From the NCBI GenBank assembly GCA_023435725.1, contig JAEYRD010000182.1, positions 1 to 22,693 of the forward strand: a stretch of DNA of 22,693 nucleotides. Direction: 5' to 3'. Of the stretch, positions 11,159-18,912 are shown piece after piece (position 1 is the first letter of the stretch; the number at the start of each line of letters is the position of its first letter). The stretch is from Pseudomonadota bacterium. Its GTDB lineage: Bacteria; Pseudomonadota; Alphaproteobacteria; Rhizobiales; Xanthobacteraceae. The notes under the pieces were generated by a model. It worked only from the letters and a program-made list of their open reading frames with translations, was not told where the DNA came from and did not search any database. A program made the translations under genes and the position numbers.

Positions 11159-12478
11159 ATGACCACAAGGTTTTTTGCGCCGACCCGGCGCGAAGTTTTG
11201 GCTGGCCTGGCAGCTTCGGCAGCCGGGGCGATTGCCGGCGGCGCAGCGCCCTCCGCAACCGCTAGGCTCGCCCTTGAGGCGCGACCGGCGACGCTGGCCC
11301 TGAAGCCGACTCAACCGCCTGCAGCGATCTGGGAGCTGGCCGCCGTAAGTCCCGCCGGAGCCGTCCGTCTCAGGCGCGGCGACCGCTGCGAGGTGGCGGT
11401 CCAGAACAACCTGCCTGTCCCGATTGCACCAGCATGGCACGGGTTGGACGGTGTAAGCGCGGCCGAGCCGATACTGGCGAGCTCACCCATCGCCTCAGGT
11501 CGAGCAGAAACCTCAATTCTTTCAATGCCTCACGCCGGAACCCTGATGGCGGACCTTCGCCTGTTCGAAGACGCGCTCAAGGGTCTGGTGCGTCCTCTGC
11601 CCGTCGTCGTTCAGGAGACCGAACCGCCCGCAGTCGACCGCGACGAGCTGTTTCTGGTCGAGGACTGGCGCCTGGACCAGGACGGCGCCGCGCTCCGTCC
11701 GGGCGCCACCGGCAGCGAGGTCGCGCCGATCTTCACGATCAATGGCAAGATCGCCCCCGACTTCACCCTCCGTCAGAACGAGCGGCTGAGGCTCCGCTTG
11801 ATCAACGGCTGCCAACGCGCTGTTGTCGCAGTCAAATTTGAGGGCGTTGAAGTTCTGGTCATGGCGCTGGACGGCCAGCCCGCCGAGCCCTTCATGGCCC
11901 GAAATGGCGCCCTAGTGCTGGCCCCCGGGGGCCGGGCCGACATCTTTCTCGACGGCTCCGCGGCGCCGGCTTCCGCCGCACCGATTCTGCTCCACGACGG
12001 CAAGGAGGCCCGCCCGGTTGCCCGCGTCCTGACATCGGCCGAGCCGCCACTCCGGTCGGCGCGCCTGCCGCCACCGGGGCCGCTGCCGTCCAACGGTCTG
12101 CCGGCCCATCTCGACCTCAAGGGCGCCCTGCGGTCCGATGTCGCGCTCGGAGCCGCCGAAGCGGACTGGCTCCGCCCGCCGAGCCTCACTGCCTCAGCCG
12201 CCCCCGTCTTCCGCGCCAAGGCCGGCCGGACCGTCGTCCTGGCCGTGAAGAACCCCGGCCCGACGACGACCGTGTTCCACCTGCACGGCCACCATTTCCG
12301 CCTGCTCGACCGGCTCGACGATGGCTGGAAGCCGTACTGGCTCGACACGCTCGCGATCGAACCCGCCCAGACCCAGCGCATCGCATTCGCGGCGACCTAC
12401 CCCGGCCGCTGGCTGATCGAGTCCGTCGCGACCGAATGGGCTGCACCACGATTGGTGCGCTGGTACGCGGTGGAGTGA
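11159..12478 (+). CDS. Tat-exported multicopper-oxidase-like (cupredoxin-fold) protein, probably redox-inactive
   Basis: The protein has 439 residues from ATG 11159. A frame open from 11060 would push the twin-arginine signal too far inside. The Tat signal is TRREVLAGLAASAAG (R10-R11, hydrophobic core 13-28), so the folded protein should reach the periplasm. Three cupredoxin domains can be followed. The first has AWHGLDG (92-98) and PHAGTLMADLRLFEDAL (124-140). The middle one has FTINGKIAPDFTLRQNERLRLRLING (192-217). The third has FHLHGHHFRLL (373-383). Active oxidases carry HxH pairs and a C-terminal HCHxxxH-type block. Here the first pair is reduced to a single His, and the C-terminal block reads YPGRWLIESVATEW with no Cys. 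Copper type 1 is therefore lost, as in SufI/FtsP-like proteins. The ribosome site is weak. The gene converges on the GNAT gene with a 1-nt gap. Confidence 0.85.
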   Translation: MTTRFFAPTRREVLAGLAASAAGAIAGGAAPSATARLALEARPATLALKPTQPPAAIWELAAVSPAGAVRLRRGDRCEVAVQNNLPVPIAPAWHGLDGVSAAEPILASSPIASGRAETSILSMPHAGTLMADLRLFEDALKGLVRPLPVVVQETEPPAVDRDELFLVEDWRLDQDGAALRPGATGSEVAPIFTINGKIAPDFTLRQNERLRLRLINGCQRAVVAVKFEGVEVLVMALDGQPAEPFMARNGALVLAPGGRADIFLDGSAAPASAAPILLHDGKEARPVARVLTSAEPPLRSARLPPPGPLPSNGLPAHLDLKGALRSDVALGAAEADWLRPPSLTASAAPVFRAKAGRTVVLAVKNPGPTTTVFHLHGHHFRLLDRLDDGWKPYWLDTLAIEPAQTQRIAFAATYPGRWLIESVATEWAAPRLVRWYAVE

Positions 12479-12479
12479 T

Positions 12480-12923
12480 TCATCGGCCTGCACGCGTCCA
12501 GAGATAGCGGACGTCGGGCTCTTTTTCCTCGTTCCGCGCTCCATCCGACTGTTCGACCGGTGTGAACCCGCGGCCCTCATAGAAGCGCCGCGCCGGCGCG
12601 TTGCGCTGGAAGGTCCAAAGCTCCAACCGTTCGCAGGCGCCTTTGGCAACGTCGAGAAGTTCGGCGCCGACGCCACGGCCCTGGGCGGTGGGAAGCACGT
12701 AGAGCTGCTCGACCCAGCCCTCGCTGAAAGCGATGATCCCGCTCAGCACATCGTCGTCGAAGCGCCCCCAAATGCGGCACGCCGCAAAGACACGCTCGCG
12801 GTAGAACCAGCGGTCCTCGTCCGGCGTGTGCAGCCCAACGAGCCACGGCATCGCGTGGTCGAACGCAATTCGATGAACCCGCGCAGCCGCATCCATGTCG
12901 GCAAGCGCGAGTAGTCTGAGCAC
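12480..12923 (-). CDS. GNAT family N-acetyltransferase
   Basis: This 147-residue protein has the acetyl-CoA-binding motif A of the GNAT fold, VEQLYVLPTAQGRGVGAELLDVA (split here as strand 71-77 and pyrophosphate loop Q81-G82-R83-G84-V85-G86). A later part, LWTFQRNAPARRFYEGRGF (102-120), matches the usual motif B region. The substrate cannot be told from the sequence. The start is GTG at 12923, immediately after the nnr stop codon, and GGAG sits 6 nt upstream inside nnr. The two genes are therefore likely co-transcribed and translationally coupled. The pairing with NAD(P)H repair does not by itself indicate the acetylated target. Confidence 0.88.
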   Translation of the reverse strand: MLRLLALADMDAAARVHRIAFDHAMPWLVGLHTPDEDRWFYRERVFAACRIWGRFDDDVLSGIIAFSEGWVEQLYVLPTAQGRGVGAELLDVAKGACERLELWTFQRNAPARRFYEGRGFTPVEQSDGARNEEKEPDVRYLWTRAGR

Positions 12924-14423
12924 CTAGTACTCCACGCCCAGAGCATCATAGATCCGCCGGTGCACGGCCGGCAGCGTCTCCGTGAGATCTTCCGCGATCA
13001 GTCCGGGCCCCGCTTCGCTGCCCGCCTCGCCATGCATCCACACGCCGATACTGGCAGCTTCGAATGCCGGAACGCCCTGCGCCAAAAGCCCTGCGATGAT
13101 ACCGGAGAGCACGTCGCCGGCGCCGGCGGTGGCGAGCCAGGGCGGCGCGTTGGCGGCGATGGTGGCGCGGCCGTCGGGAGCGGCGATGGTGGTGTCCGGG
13201 CCCTTCAGCAGCACCACCGCGCCACAGCGCTCGGCGGCCGCGCGCACGCGCTCCAGCTTAGAGCGTCCCGGATGTTTATTGCTGAGGTCGGAGAACAGGC
13301 GCGGAAACTCCCCCTCATGCGGCGTCAGCACCACCGCATTGTCCTGCGCCGACCTGATCGATTCAAACAGGCGCTCGGGGGCCGCGGCAAAGCTCGTCAG
13401 CGCATCCGCGTCCAGCACCAGATGCCGCTGCGCCGAGAGCGCGGTGTGGACGAGATCGCAGGTCCGATCGCCGATGCCCGCGCCGGGGCCGATCATGCAG
13501 GTGTTGTAACGCCTGTCGCCAAGGAGCTCGCCGAACTCGATCACGGTGTCGACGGGGCGAACCATCACTGCGGTCAGCGCGCTTGCATTGATCGCGAGCG
13601 CGTCGCGCGGCGTTGCCAGCGTCACCAGGCCGGCGCCGGCGCGCAGCGCTGCGCGCGCGGCGAGCCGGGCCGCGCCGGTGGCGGCCGCATCGCCCGAGAC
13701 GGCCAGCACATGGCCTCGCGCATATTTATGACCGTCGATGCGCGGCACCGGAAAGGCGGCGCCCCAGAAATCCGGATCGTTCTCGAAGATCTGCGGCGCG
13801 ATCTCGTCCAGCACCTGCGCGTCGATGCCGATGTCGGCGACACGCACGCGGCCGCAATGCATGCGGCCCGGCAGCAGCAGGTGGGCCGGTTTCTTGCGGA
13901 AGAAAGTGACGGTTTCGGTGGCAGTCACCGCGGCGCCCATCACGGCCGCGCTGGTGCCATTGATGCCGCTCGGCAGGTCGACGGCAAGCACCGGCGCGCC
14001 GTTGGCGTTGATCGCCTCGATCATCGCGCGCGCCTCGCCGTCGACGGGGCGGCTAAGGCCCGCGCCGAACAGCGCATCGATGATCAGCGCGGGCTTTCCG
14101 ATCGCCTGCGGATTGAACGGCAGCACCGGATATTTCCAGCCGCGCGCGGCTGAGGCCGCATCACCCCGCAGCTGATCGCGCTCGCACATCAGGATCACGG
14201 AGACGTCGCGTCCCTGAGCGGCGAGTTCGGCGGCCGCAACAAACCCGTCGCCGCCGTTGTTGCCGGGGCCAGCCACGATCAGGATCGACCCCTCCTCCAC
14301 CAGCGCGCTGGCGGCTTCGGCGACCGCCTGCCCCGCACTGAGCATCAGCTTGAAGCCGGGCGTGCCGGCCGTGATGCTGAGTTGGTCAGCCCGCTGCATT
14401 TCAGCGTTGGTCAAGACTTCCAT
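12924..14423 (-). CDS. nnr: Bifunctional NAD(P)H-hydrate repair enzyme (epimerase plus ADP-dependent dehydratase)
   Basis: This housekeeping repair enzyme converts damaged NADHX/NADPHX back to NAD(P)H. The N-terminal YjeF/NnrE epimerase domain (about 1-210) carries AGPGNNGGDG (51-60) and AVDLPSG (147-153). The C-terminal NnrD dehydratase domain (about 225-495), of ribokinase fold, has the SGDAAATGAARLAARAAL stretch (243-260), VVLTPHEGEFPRL (364-376), VVLLKGPDT (403-411) and the catalytic AGAGDVLSG (433-441, D437). The chosen start is ATG 14423 (MEVLTNAEMQ), with AGGGAAG upstream, giving 499 residues. The frame is open to 14489 but without a ribosome site. It is divergent from glnB across a 379-nt region and is followed directly by the GNAT gene. 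Confidence 0.96.
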   Translation of the reverse strand: MEVLTNAEMQRADQLSITAGTPGFKLMLSAGQAVAEAASALVEEGSILIVAGPGNNGGDGFVAAAELAAQGRDVSVILMCERDQLRGDAASAARGWKYPVLPFNPQAIGKPALIIDALFGAGLSRPVDGEARAMIEAINANGAPVLAVDLPSGINGTSAAVMGAAVTATETVTFFRKKPAHLLLPGRMHCGRVRVADIGIDAQVLDEIAPQIFENDPDFWGAAFPVPRIDGHKYARGHVLAVSGDAAATGAARLAARAALRAGAGLVTLATPRDALAINASALTAVMVRPVDTVIEFGELLGDRRYNTCMIGPGAGIGDRTCDLVHTALSAQRHLVLDADALTSFAAAPERLFESIRSAQDNAVVLTPHEGEFPRLFSDLSNKHPGRSKLERVRAAAERCGAVVLLKGPDTTIAAPDGRATIAANAPPWLATAGAGDVLSGIIAGLLAQGVPAFEAASIGVWMHGEAGSEAGPGLIAEDLTETLPAVHRRIYDALGVEY

Positions 14424-14802
14424 GCCACTTCCCTGGTACAAACGCCTCTTCAGCAGGCATCTTCGGTGCTGATCCGACCGACGGAACACTCAATTGCATA
14501 GATATTGAACCGTTTGCCTATTTTGTAGTCTGCGGTATTTTAGGTCGGTCGGCTCCACCTATCAGAGATGCTCGTTAAAAGGCTGATAACGCTCCAATAA
14601 TCAGGGCATTTGCAATTTGGCATAGACCCTGCTTTCGAGGAAGCCGCTTCGGTTCGTCGTGCTCACTGGCATCTTATCAGGGTGTGACTGGCCGCCGCCG
14701 GGTTGACCAGGCATCCCGGCATAGCGAAGACAAGATCATGCGTGAGAAAAGCGCATCCTGACGAAGACATTGCTATTTGATCGAAAGGCCGGGAGGCGCG
14801 CA
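14424..14802. other. Divergent control region between nnr and glnB (379 nt)
   Basis: No protein gene is supported. The region is AT-richer than its surroundings around 14500-14620. It carries the sigma-54 promoter for glnB (14618-14632) and must contain the nnr promoter on the other strand. From memory, the B. japonicum glnB gene has tandem promoters, one of them controlled by NtrC; I could not find a convincing NtrC palindrome or the boxes of the second promoter by eye. Confidence 0.6.
14618..14632 (+). promoter_or_regulatory. Sigma-54 (RpoN) promoter of glnB
   Basis: The sequence TGGCATAGACCCTGC has the invariant GG (14619-14620) and GC (14631-14632) exactly 10 nt apart, matching the -24/-12 pattern TGGCAY-N-TTGC. 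Transcription would start near 14644 and leave a leader of about 160 nt before the GTG. Nitrogen control through NtrC is expected for this gene in rhizobia. Confidence 0.75.
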
Positions 14803-15141
14803 GTGAAGAAAATCGAAGCCATCATCAAGCCGTTCAAGCTCGACGAGGTGAAGGAAGCGCTTCAGGAAGTCGGCCTTCAGGGCATCACCGTCACCGAGGC
14901 CAAGGGCTTTGGCCGGCAGAAGGGCCATGCCGAGCTTTACCGCGGTGCCGAATACATCGTCGACTTCCTGCCCAAGGTGAAGATCGAGATCGTGATCGGC
15001 GACGACCTCGTCGAGCGTGCCATCGACGCGATCCGCCGCGCCGCGCAGACCGGTCGCATCGGCGACGGCAAGATCTTCGTCTCGAACATCGAAGAGGCGA
15101 TCCGCATCCGAACCGGCGAATCCGGGCTGGACGCTATCTGA
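14803..15141 (+). CDS. glnB: PII nitrogen-regulatory protein GlnB
   Basis: PII is a trimeric signal protein that senses 2-oxoglutarate and ATP/ADP. It controls the uridylyltransferase/adenylyltransferase/NtrB cascade, and so glutamine synthetase activity and nitrogen gene expression. The 112 residues are the standard length. The start is GTG at 14803, with GGGAGG 6 nt upstream; upstream codons in frame do not belong to PII. The T-loop has the uridylylation site Y51 in RGAEYIVDFLPK. The ATP-binding segments TGRIGDGKIFV (B-loop, 83-93) and IRIRTGE (C-loop) are intact. The position directly upstream of glnA, rather than an amtB gene, makes this GlnB and not GlnK. A hairpin between the two genes may limit read-through into glnA. 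Confidence 0.97.
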   Translation: MKKIEAIIKPFKLDEVKEALQEVGLQGITVTEAKGFGRQKGHAELYRGAEYIVDFLPKVKIEIVIGDDLVERAIDAIRRAAQTGRIGDGKIFVSNIEEAIRIRTGESGLDAI

Positions 15142-15184
15142 GCCGGGTGCTATCCGAATTTTGCGACACTCTGACAGGGGAATA

Positions 15185-15213
15185 AGGCTGCTTCGGCGGC
15201 CTGATTTCATTTG
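15185..15213 (+). terminator. Terminator or attenuator between glnB and glnA
   Basis: The stem AGGCTGC/GCGGCCT (7 bp with one G-T pair) closes on a TTCG tetraloop and is followed by GATTTCATTTG, a T-rich tail. It lies 44 nt after the glnB stop and 82 nt before glnA. It probably ends part of the glnB transcripts and lets the rest continue into glnA. Confidence 0.6.
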
Positions 15214-15294
15214 TGCGGTCGCGCGCGAACTCGCCAAAAGCGAGAACAATCTTGCTCACCTGGAAACCGACCCGCAGAGCCAAAAGGGGTATGC

Positions 15295-16704
15295 ATGAAG
15301 ACCGCCAAAGACGTCCTGAAATCGATCAAGGACAACGACGTCAAATACGTCGACCTGCGCTTCACCGATCCGCGCGGCAAGTGGCAGCACGTTACCTTCG
15401 ACGTCAGCATGATCGATGAAGACATTTTCGCCGAAGGGACGATGTTCGACGGCTCCTCGATCGCCGGCTGGAAGGCGATCAACGAGTCCGACATGACCCT
15501 GATGCCCGATCCGGTGACCGCGACGATCGATCCGTTCTTCGCCGAGACCACGATGGTCATCACCTGCGACGTGCTCGAGCCGACCACCGGTGAACCCTAC
15601 AACCGCGACCCCCGCGGCATCGCCAAGAAGGCCGAGGCGATGGTGAAGTCGATGGGCGTGGGCGACAGCGTGTTCGTCGGCCCGGAAGCCGAGTTCTTCG
15701 TGTTCGACGACGTGCGCTTCTCGAGCAGCCCGTACAACACCGGCTTCCGCCTCGACTCCTCGGAGCTGCCGACCAACTCCGACACCGAATATGAAGGCGG
15801 CAATCTCGGCCACCGCGTCCGCACCAAGGGCGGCTACTTCCCGGTCCCGCCGCAGGACTCCGTGCAGGACATGCGCTCGGAGATGCTCGGCGCCATGGCC
15901 AGGATGGGCGTCAAGGTCGAGAAGCATCACCACGAAGTCGCTTCCGCCCAGCACGAGCTCGGCATGAAGTTCGACACGCTGACGCTGATGGCCGACCACA
16001 TGCAGATCTACAAGTACTGCATCCACCAGGTCGCGCACATCTACGGCAAGACCGCCACTTTCATGCCGAAGCCGGTCTACGGCGACAACGGCTCGGGCAT
16101 GCACGTGCACCAGTCGATCTGGAAGGACGGCAAGCCGGTGTTCGCCGGTAACAAATATGCCGACCTGTCGGAGACCTGCCTCCACTACATCGGTGGCATC
16201 ATCAAGCACGCCAAGGCGATCAACGCCTTCACCAACCCGTCGACCAACTCCTACAAGCGTCTGGTCCCGGGCTATGAGGCCCCCGTGCTGCTCGCCTACT
16301 CCGCGCGCAACCGCTCGGCCTCCTGCCGCATCCCCTACACCGCTTCGCCGAAGGCCAAGCGTGTCGAGGTGCGCTTCCCCGATCCGCTCGCCAATCCGTA
16401 TCTCGCCTTCGCCGCGATGCTGATGGCCGGCCTCGACGGCATCAAGAACAAGATTGATCCGGGTCCGGCGATGGACAAGGACCTCTACGATCTTCCGAAG
16501 GAAGAGCTGAAGCAGATCCCGACGGTTTGCGGCAGCCTGCGCGAGGCGCTCGAAAACCTCGACAAGGACCGCGGCTTCCTGAAGGCCGGCGGCGTGTTCG
16601 ACGACGACTTCATCGACGCTTTCATCGAGCTGAAGATGACCGAGGTCGAGCGCTTCGAAATGACCCCGCATCCGGTCGAGTTCGACATGTACTATTCGGG
16701 CTAA
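15295..16704 (+). CDS. glnA: Glutamine synthetase type I
   Basis: GlnA joins ammonia and glutamate to glutamine at the cost of ATP; it is a cytoplasmic dodecamer and the main entry of ammonia. The 469 residues from ATG 15295 are the standard bacterial GSI length, and AGGGG lies 6 nt upstream. A longer open frame from 15211 covers the terminator region and is rejected. The N-terminal beta-grasp is at about 15-98 with MFDGSSIAGW (50-59). Metal and glutamate ligands are in GPEAEFFVF (129-137). The ATP/glutamate signature KPVYGDNGSGMHVHQS is at 259-274, and the NPSTNSYKRLVPGYEAP flap at 314-330. The adenylylation site is Y398 in KDLYDLPKEE, so it should be controlled by GlnE. It lies 153 nt after glnB and is followed by a strong terminator. 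Confidence 0.98.
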   Translation: MKTAKDVLKSIKDNDVKYVDLRFTDPRGKWQHVTFDVSMIDEDIFAEGTMFDGSSIAGWKAINESDMTLMPDPVTATIDPFFAETTMVITCDVLEPTTGEPYNRDPRGIAKKAEAMVKSMGVGDSVFVGPEAEFFVFDDVRFSSSPYNTGFRLDSSELPTNSDTEYEGGNLGHRVRTKGGYFPVPPQDSVQDMRSEMLGAMARMGVKVEKHHHEVASAQHELGMKFDTLTLMADHMQIYKYCIHQVAHIYGKTATFMPKPVYGDNGSGMHVHQSIWKDGKPVFAGNKYADLSETCLHYIGGIIKHAKAINAFTNPSTNSYKRLVPGYEAPVLLAYSARNRSASCRIPYTASPKAKRVEVRFPDPLANPYLAFAAMLMAGLDGIKNKIDPGPAMDKDLYDLPKEELKQIPTVCGSLREALENLDKDRGFLKAGGVFDDDFIDAFIELKMTEVERFEMTPHPVEFDMYYSG

Positions 16705-16731
16705 GCCGCCCGAACGGTATGCGACAAGCAG

Positions 16732-16764
16732 AAGGCGCTCCGAAAGGGGCGCCTTTTCGTTCTT
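16732..16764 (+). terminator. Rho-independent terminator of glnA
   Basis: The stem AAGGCGCTCC/GGGGCGCCTT (10 bp, one T-G pair) has a GAAA tetraloop (16742-16745) and is followed by TTCGTTCTTT. It starts 28 nt after the glnA stop. Confidence 0.9.
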
Positions 16765-16771
16765 TGGAATC

Positions 16772-16854
16772 GTAGGATGGGTAGAGCTCTTGCGAAACCC
16801 ATCATCGCGCAACGTACTATGACGATGGGTTTCGCTTTGCTCCACCCATCCTAC
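16772..16854. repeat. Palindromic intergenic repeat, family B
   Basis: An 83-nt imperfect palindrome. The outer arms GTAGGATGGGT and ACCCATCCTAC are perfect, and the inner parts read GCGAAACCCATC and GATGGGTTTCGC. It sits between the convergent glnA and asparaginase genes, right after the glnA terminator. A degenerate relative is at 18058-18126. From memory, this type is widespread in Bradyrhizobium. Confidence 0.8.
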
Positions 16855-16872
16855 AGGCTCTGCAAGCCCCAA

Positions 16873-18003
16873 TCACCACGTCGCAGTGAAGGCCTTCTGC
16901 AGCTCGGCCGGAGCCGCCACTCCGCCCGCGATCAACAATTGCGTGAGAACGCGGGCCTTCTGGGGATTGAGGTCCTCGGACACGACGAACCCGTTCTTGT
17001 CATCGTCAACCTCGACGTTTCGGGTGACGAAGCCGGACCGAACCCGCGTGGAGCGGACGACGATGATGCCCTTCTTGGCCGCCTGCTCGAGCGCATCGAG
17101 GGCCTGCTTCGAGGTGTTGCCATCGCCGACACCGGCCAGCACGATGCCTTTTGCGCCGTGCGAAATGGCATCCTCGATCGGGGCGGCATCCATGTTGGCG
17201 TGCGCATACACGATCTCGACGCGCGGCAATTGCTCGCCTGCCGGGAGCTGATAGGTCGTGCGCTTGAATCCGGGAGCCCGCGCCATGAAACGAATGCCGC
17301 CGGCCGTGTCGACATAGCCGATCGGCCCGTCATTGGGCGAATTGAATGTCTCGATGCTCGTGGTGTTGGTCTTGGTCACCGAGCGGGCCCCCTGAATCTT
17401 GTCGTTCAACACGGCCATGACGCCGCGCCCGCGAGCGCGGGGATCGGCCGCCACCTGGACCGCTTCGTAGAGATTGCCGGGGCCATCTGCGCTTACCGCC
17501 GTGGCCGGACGCATCGAACCGACGATCACCACCGGCTTGTCGCCGCGAACCACGTTGTCCAGAAAAAACGCGGTTTCCTCGAGCGTGTCCGTGCCGTGAG
17601 TGATCACAACGCCATCGGCTTCATTCTTGTCGAAGGCGTCCTGAATGCGACGGGCCAGCGCAAACCAGACCTTGTCGTTCATGTCCTGGGATCCGATCGA
17701 CGATATCTGTTCGGCGTTCAGCTTCGCCAGCTTGTCCAGCCCGGGGACTGCCTGGATGAGTTGATCGCCGGTGATCTGGCCGGACTTGTACGCCCCGGCC
17801 GCGCGTGGGTCGGCTTGACCGGCGATGGTCCCTCCCGTCGCAAGCACGAGAATGCGCGGCAGGCTGCCGGTCGTCGCCGGCTCTGCGGCATGCGCCGCCA
17901 CACCGATTCCCCATGACCAGAGTGCAAAAGCGACCAGTGGAACGGAGAGCATCAAAGTCCGACTACGGCGGCGCGTTGCTGGTCTGACGGCATGCTTCGT
18001 CAT
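16873..18003 (-). CDS. ansB: Type II (exported) L-asparaginase
   Basis: The enzyme hydrolyses asparagine, and often glutamine, to release ammonia, probably in the periplasm. The 376 residues begin with a basic stretch and a hydrophobic core (about 16-39) ending AAHAAEP, a likely Sec signal with cleavage near 40. All key residues of the E. coli enzyme can be matched: T59 in ATGGTIAG, Y72, S105-Q106 in GSQDMND, T138-D139 in HGTDTLEE, and K211 in VTKTNTT. The spacing T138-K211 (73) equals that of E. coli T89-K162. The start is ATG 18003, with GGGAGGAAAA upstream. It converges on glnA, so ammonia release and ammonia assimilation lie side by side, but I see no shared regulatory site. The symbol is by family; specificity for Asn over Gln is not proven. 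Confidence 0.93.
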   Translation of the reverse strand: MTKHAVRPATRRRSRTLMLSVPLVAFALWSWGIGVAAHAAEPATTGSLPRILVLATGGTIAGQADPRAAGAYKSGQITGDQLIQAVPGLDKLAKLNAEQISSIGSQDMNDKVWFALARRIQDAFDKNEADGVVITHGTDTLEETAFFLDNVVRGDKPVVIVGSMRPATAVSADGPGNLYEAVQVAADPRARGRGVMAVLNDKIQGARSVTKTNTTSIETFNSPNDGPIGYVDTAGGIRFMARAPGFKRTTYQLPAGEQLPRVEIVYAHANMDAAPIEDAISHGAKGIVLAGVGDGNTSKQALDALEQAAKKGIIVVRSTRVRSGFVTRNVEVDDDKNGFVVSEDLNPQKARVLTQLLIAGGVAAPAELQKAFTATW

Positions 18004-18057
18004 CGAATTTTCCTCCCGTTCAAATTGGGACGGAGATTCGACGCGCCCATTGAGGCC

Positions 18058-18126
18058 GAAGATGGGTTATCCTGCTGCGAAGTGACCGGCACGTCGATAG
18101 GTCTCGCTTCGCTCTTCCCATCCTAC
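18058..18126. repeat. Degenerate copy of palindromic repeat family B
   Basis: The last 31 nt (18096-18126) match the right arm of the repeat at 16824-16854 in 26 of 31 positions, including CCCATCCTAC. The left arm is only faintly recognisable (GATGGGT, then TGCGAA). It lies in the 147-nt gap between the slipin and asparaginase genes. Confidence 0.6.
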
Positions 18127-18150
18127 CGCTCCTCCGCCTCGCGCTCCCGG

Positions 18151-18912
18151 CTACGGATTATCACGCCGCGGCATAAAGTGGTCGAGCAGGCCGGTTGGCA
18201 GCGGAAAGACGACGGTCGACGAGCGTTCGCCGGCGATGTCGTGCAGAGCCGCGAAGTAACGCAGCTGCATCGCCTGCGGCTCCTGCGCGAGAATCCGGCC
18301 GGCCTCGACGAGCTTTTCGGCAGCCTGCTGCTCGCCGGTCGCATTGATCACCTTGGCGCGCCGCAACCGCTCCGCCTCGGCCTGTTTGGCGATCGCGCGC
18401 ACCATGGTTTCGTTGATATCGATGTCCTTGATCTCGATTCCCGTGACCTTGATGCCCCAGACGTCGGTCTGCTTGTCGAGGATCTCCTGAATGTCGGCGT
18501 TCAGCCGGTCGCGTTCGGCGAGCATCTCGTCGAGCTCGTGCTTGCCAAGCACCGAGCGCAGTGTGGTCTGGGCGAGCTGACTGGTCGCGGCCATATAATC
18601 ACCGACCTTGATGATGGCGCGCTCGGGATCGACGATGCGGAAGTACAGAACGGCGTTGACCTTGACGGAAACGTTGTCCCGCGAAATCACGTCCTGGGGC
18701 GGCACCACCTGCACCATCACCCGCAGATCGACCTTTACGAGCTGCTGCACGACCGGAATGAGGAGGATGAGGCCCGGGCCCTTCACGCCGGTAAAGCGGC
18801 CAAGCGTAAATACGACGCCGCGCTCGTATTCGCGCAGGATTCGAATTGCCTGGGATAGAAATATGATGACGAGCAGCGCAAGCGCCGCATAGGTCAGGAG
18901 TTCCAGCGTCAT
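18151..18912 (-). CDS. Slipin (stomatin/prohibitin-like SPFH-domain membrane protein)
   Basis: This 253-residue SPFH protein is anchored in the inner membrane by an N-terminal hydrophobic segment (about 5-22) and would form large ring-like oligomers that organise membrane domains. The sequence REYERGVVFTLGRF (27-40) opens the SPFH domain, which includes VDLRVMVQVVPPQDVISRDNV (61-81) and VLYFRIVDP (88-96). The helical region with QAEAERLRRAKVINA follows. The start ATG (18912) overlaps the nfeD stop as ATGA, so the two proteins are made from one transcript. NfeD-type proteases are known to cleave the C-terminus of their partner slipin. Here the C-terminal end (FPLPTGLLDHFMPRR) is hydrophobic enough to be such a site, though this is inference. 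Confidence 0.93.
   Translation of the reverse strand: MTLELLTYAALALLVIIFLSQAIRILREYERGVVFTLGRFTGVKGPGLILLIPVVQQLVKVDLRVMVQVVPPQDVISRDNVSVKVNAVLYFRIVDPERAIIKVGDYMAATSQLAQTTLRSVLGKHELDEMLAERDRLNADIQEILDKQTDVWGIKVTGIEIKDIDINETMVRAIAKQAEAERLRRAKVINATGEQQAAEKLVEAGRILAQEPQAMQLRYFAALHDIAGERSSTVVFPLPTGLLDHFMPRRDNP

Noticed and set aside
15256..16872. 538-codon minus-strand open frame opposite glnA
   Set aside because: It is antisense to glnA, whose codon pattern and motifs are unambiguous; the mirrored product has no recognisable family.
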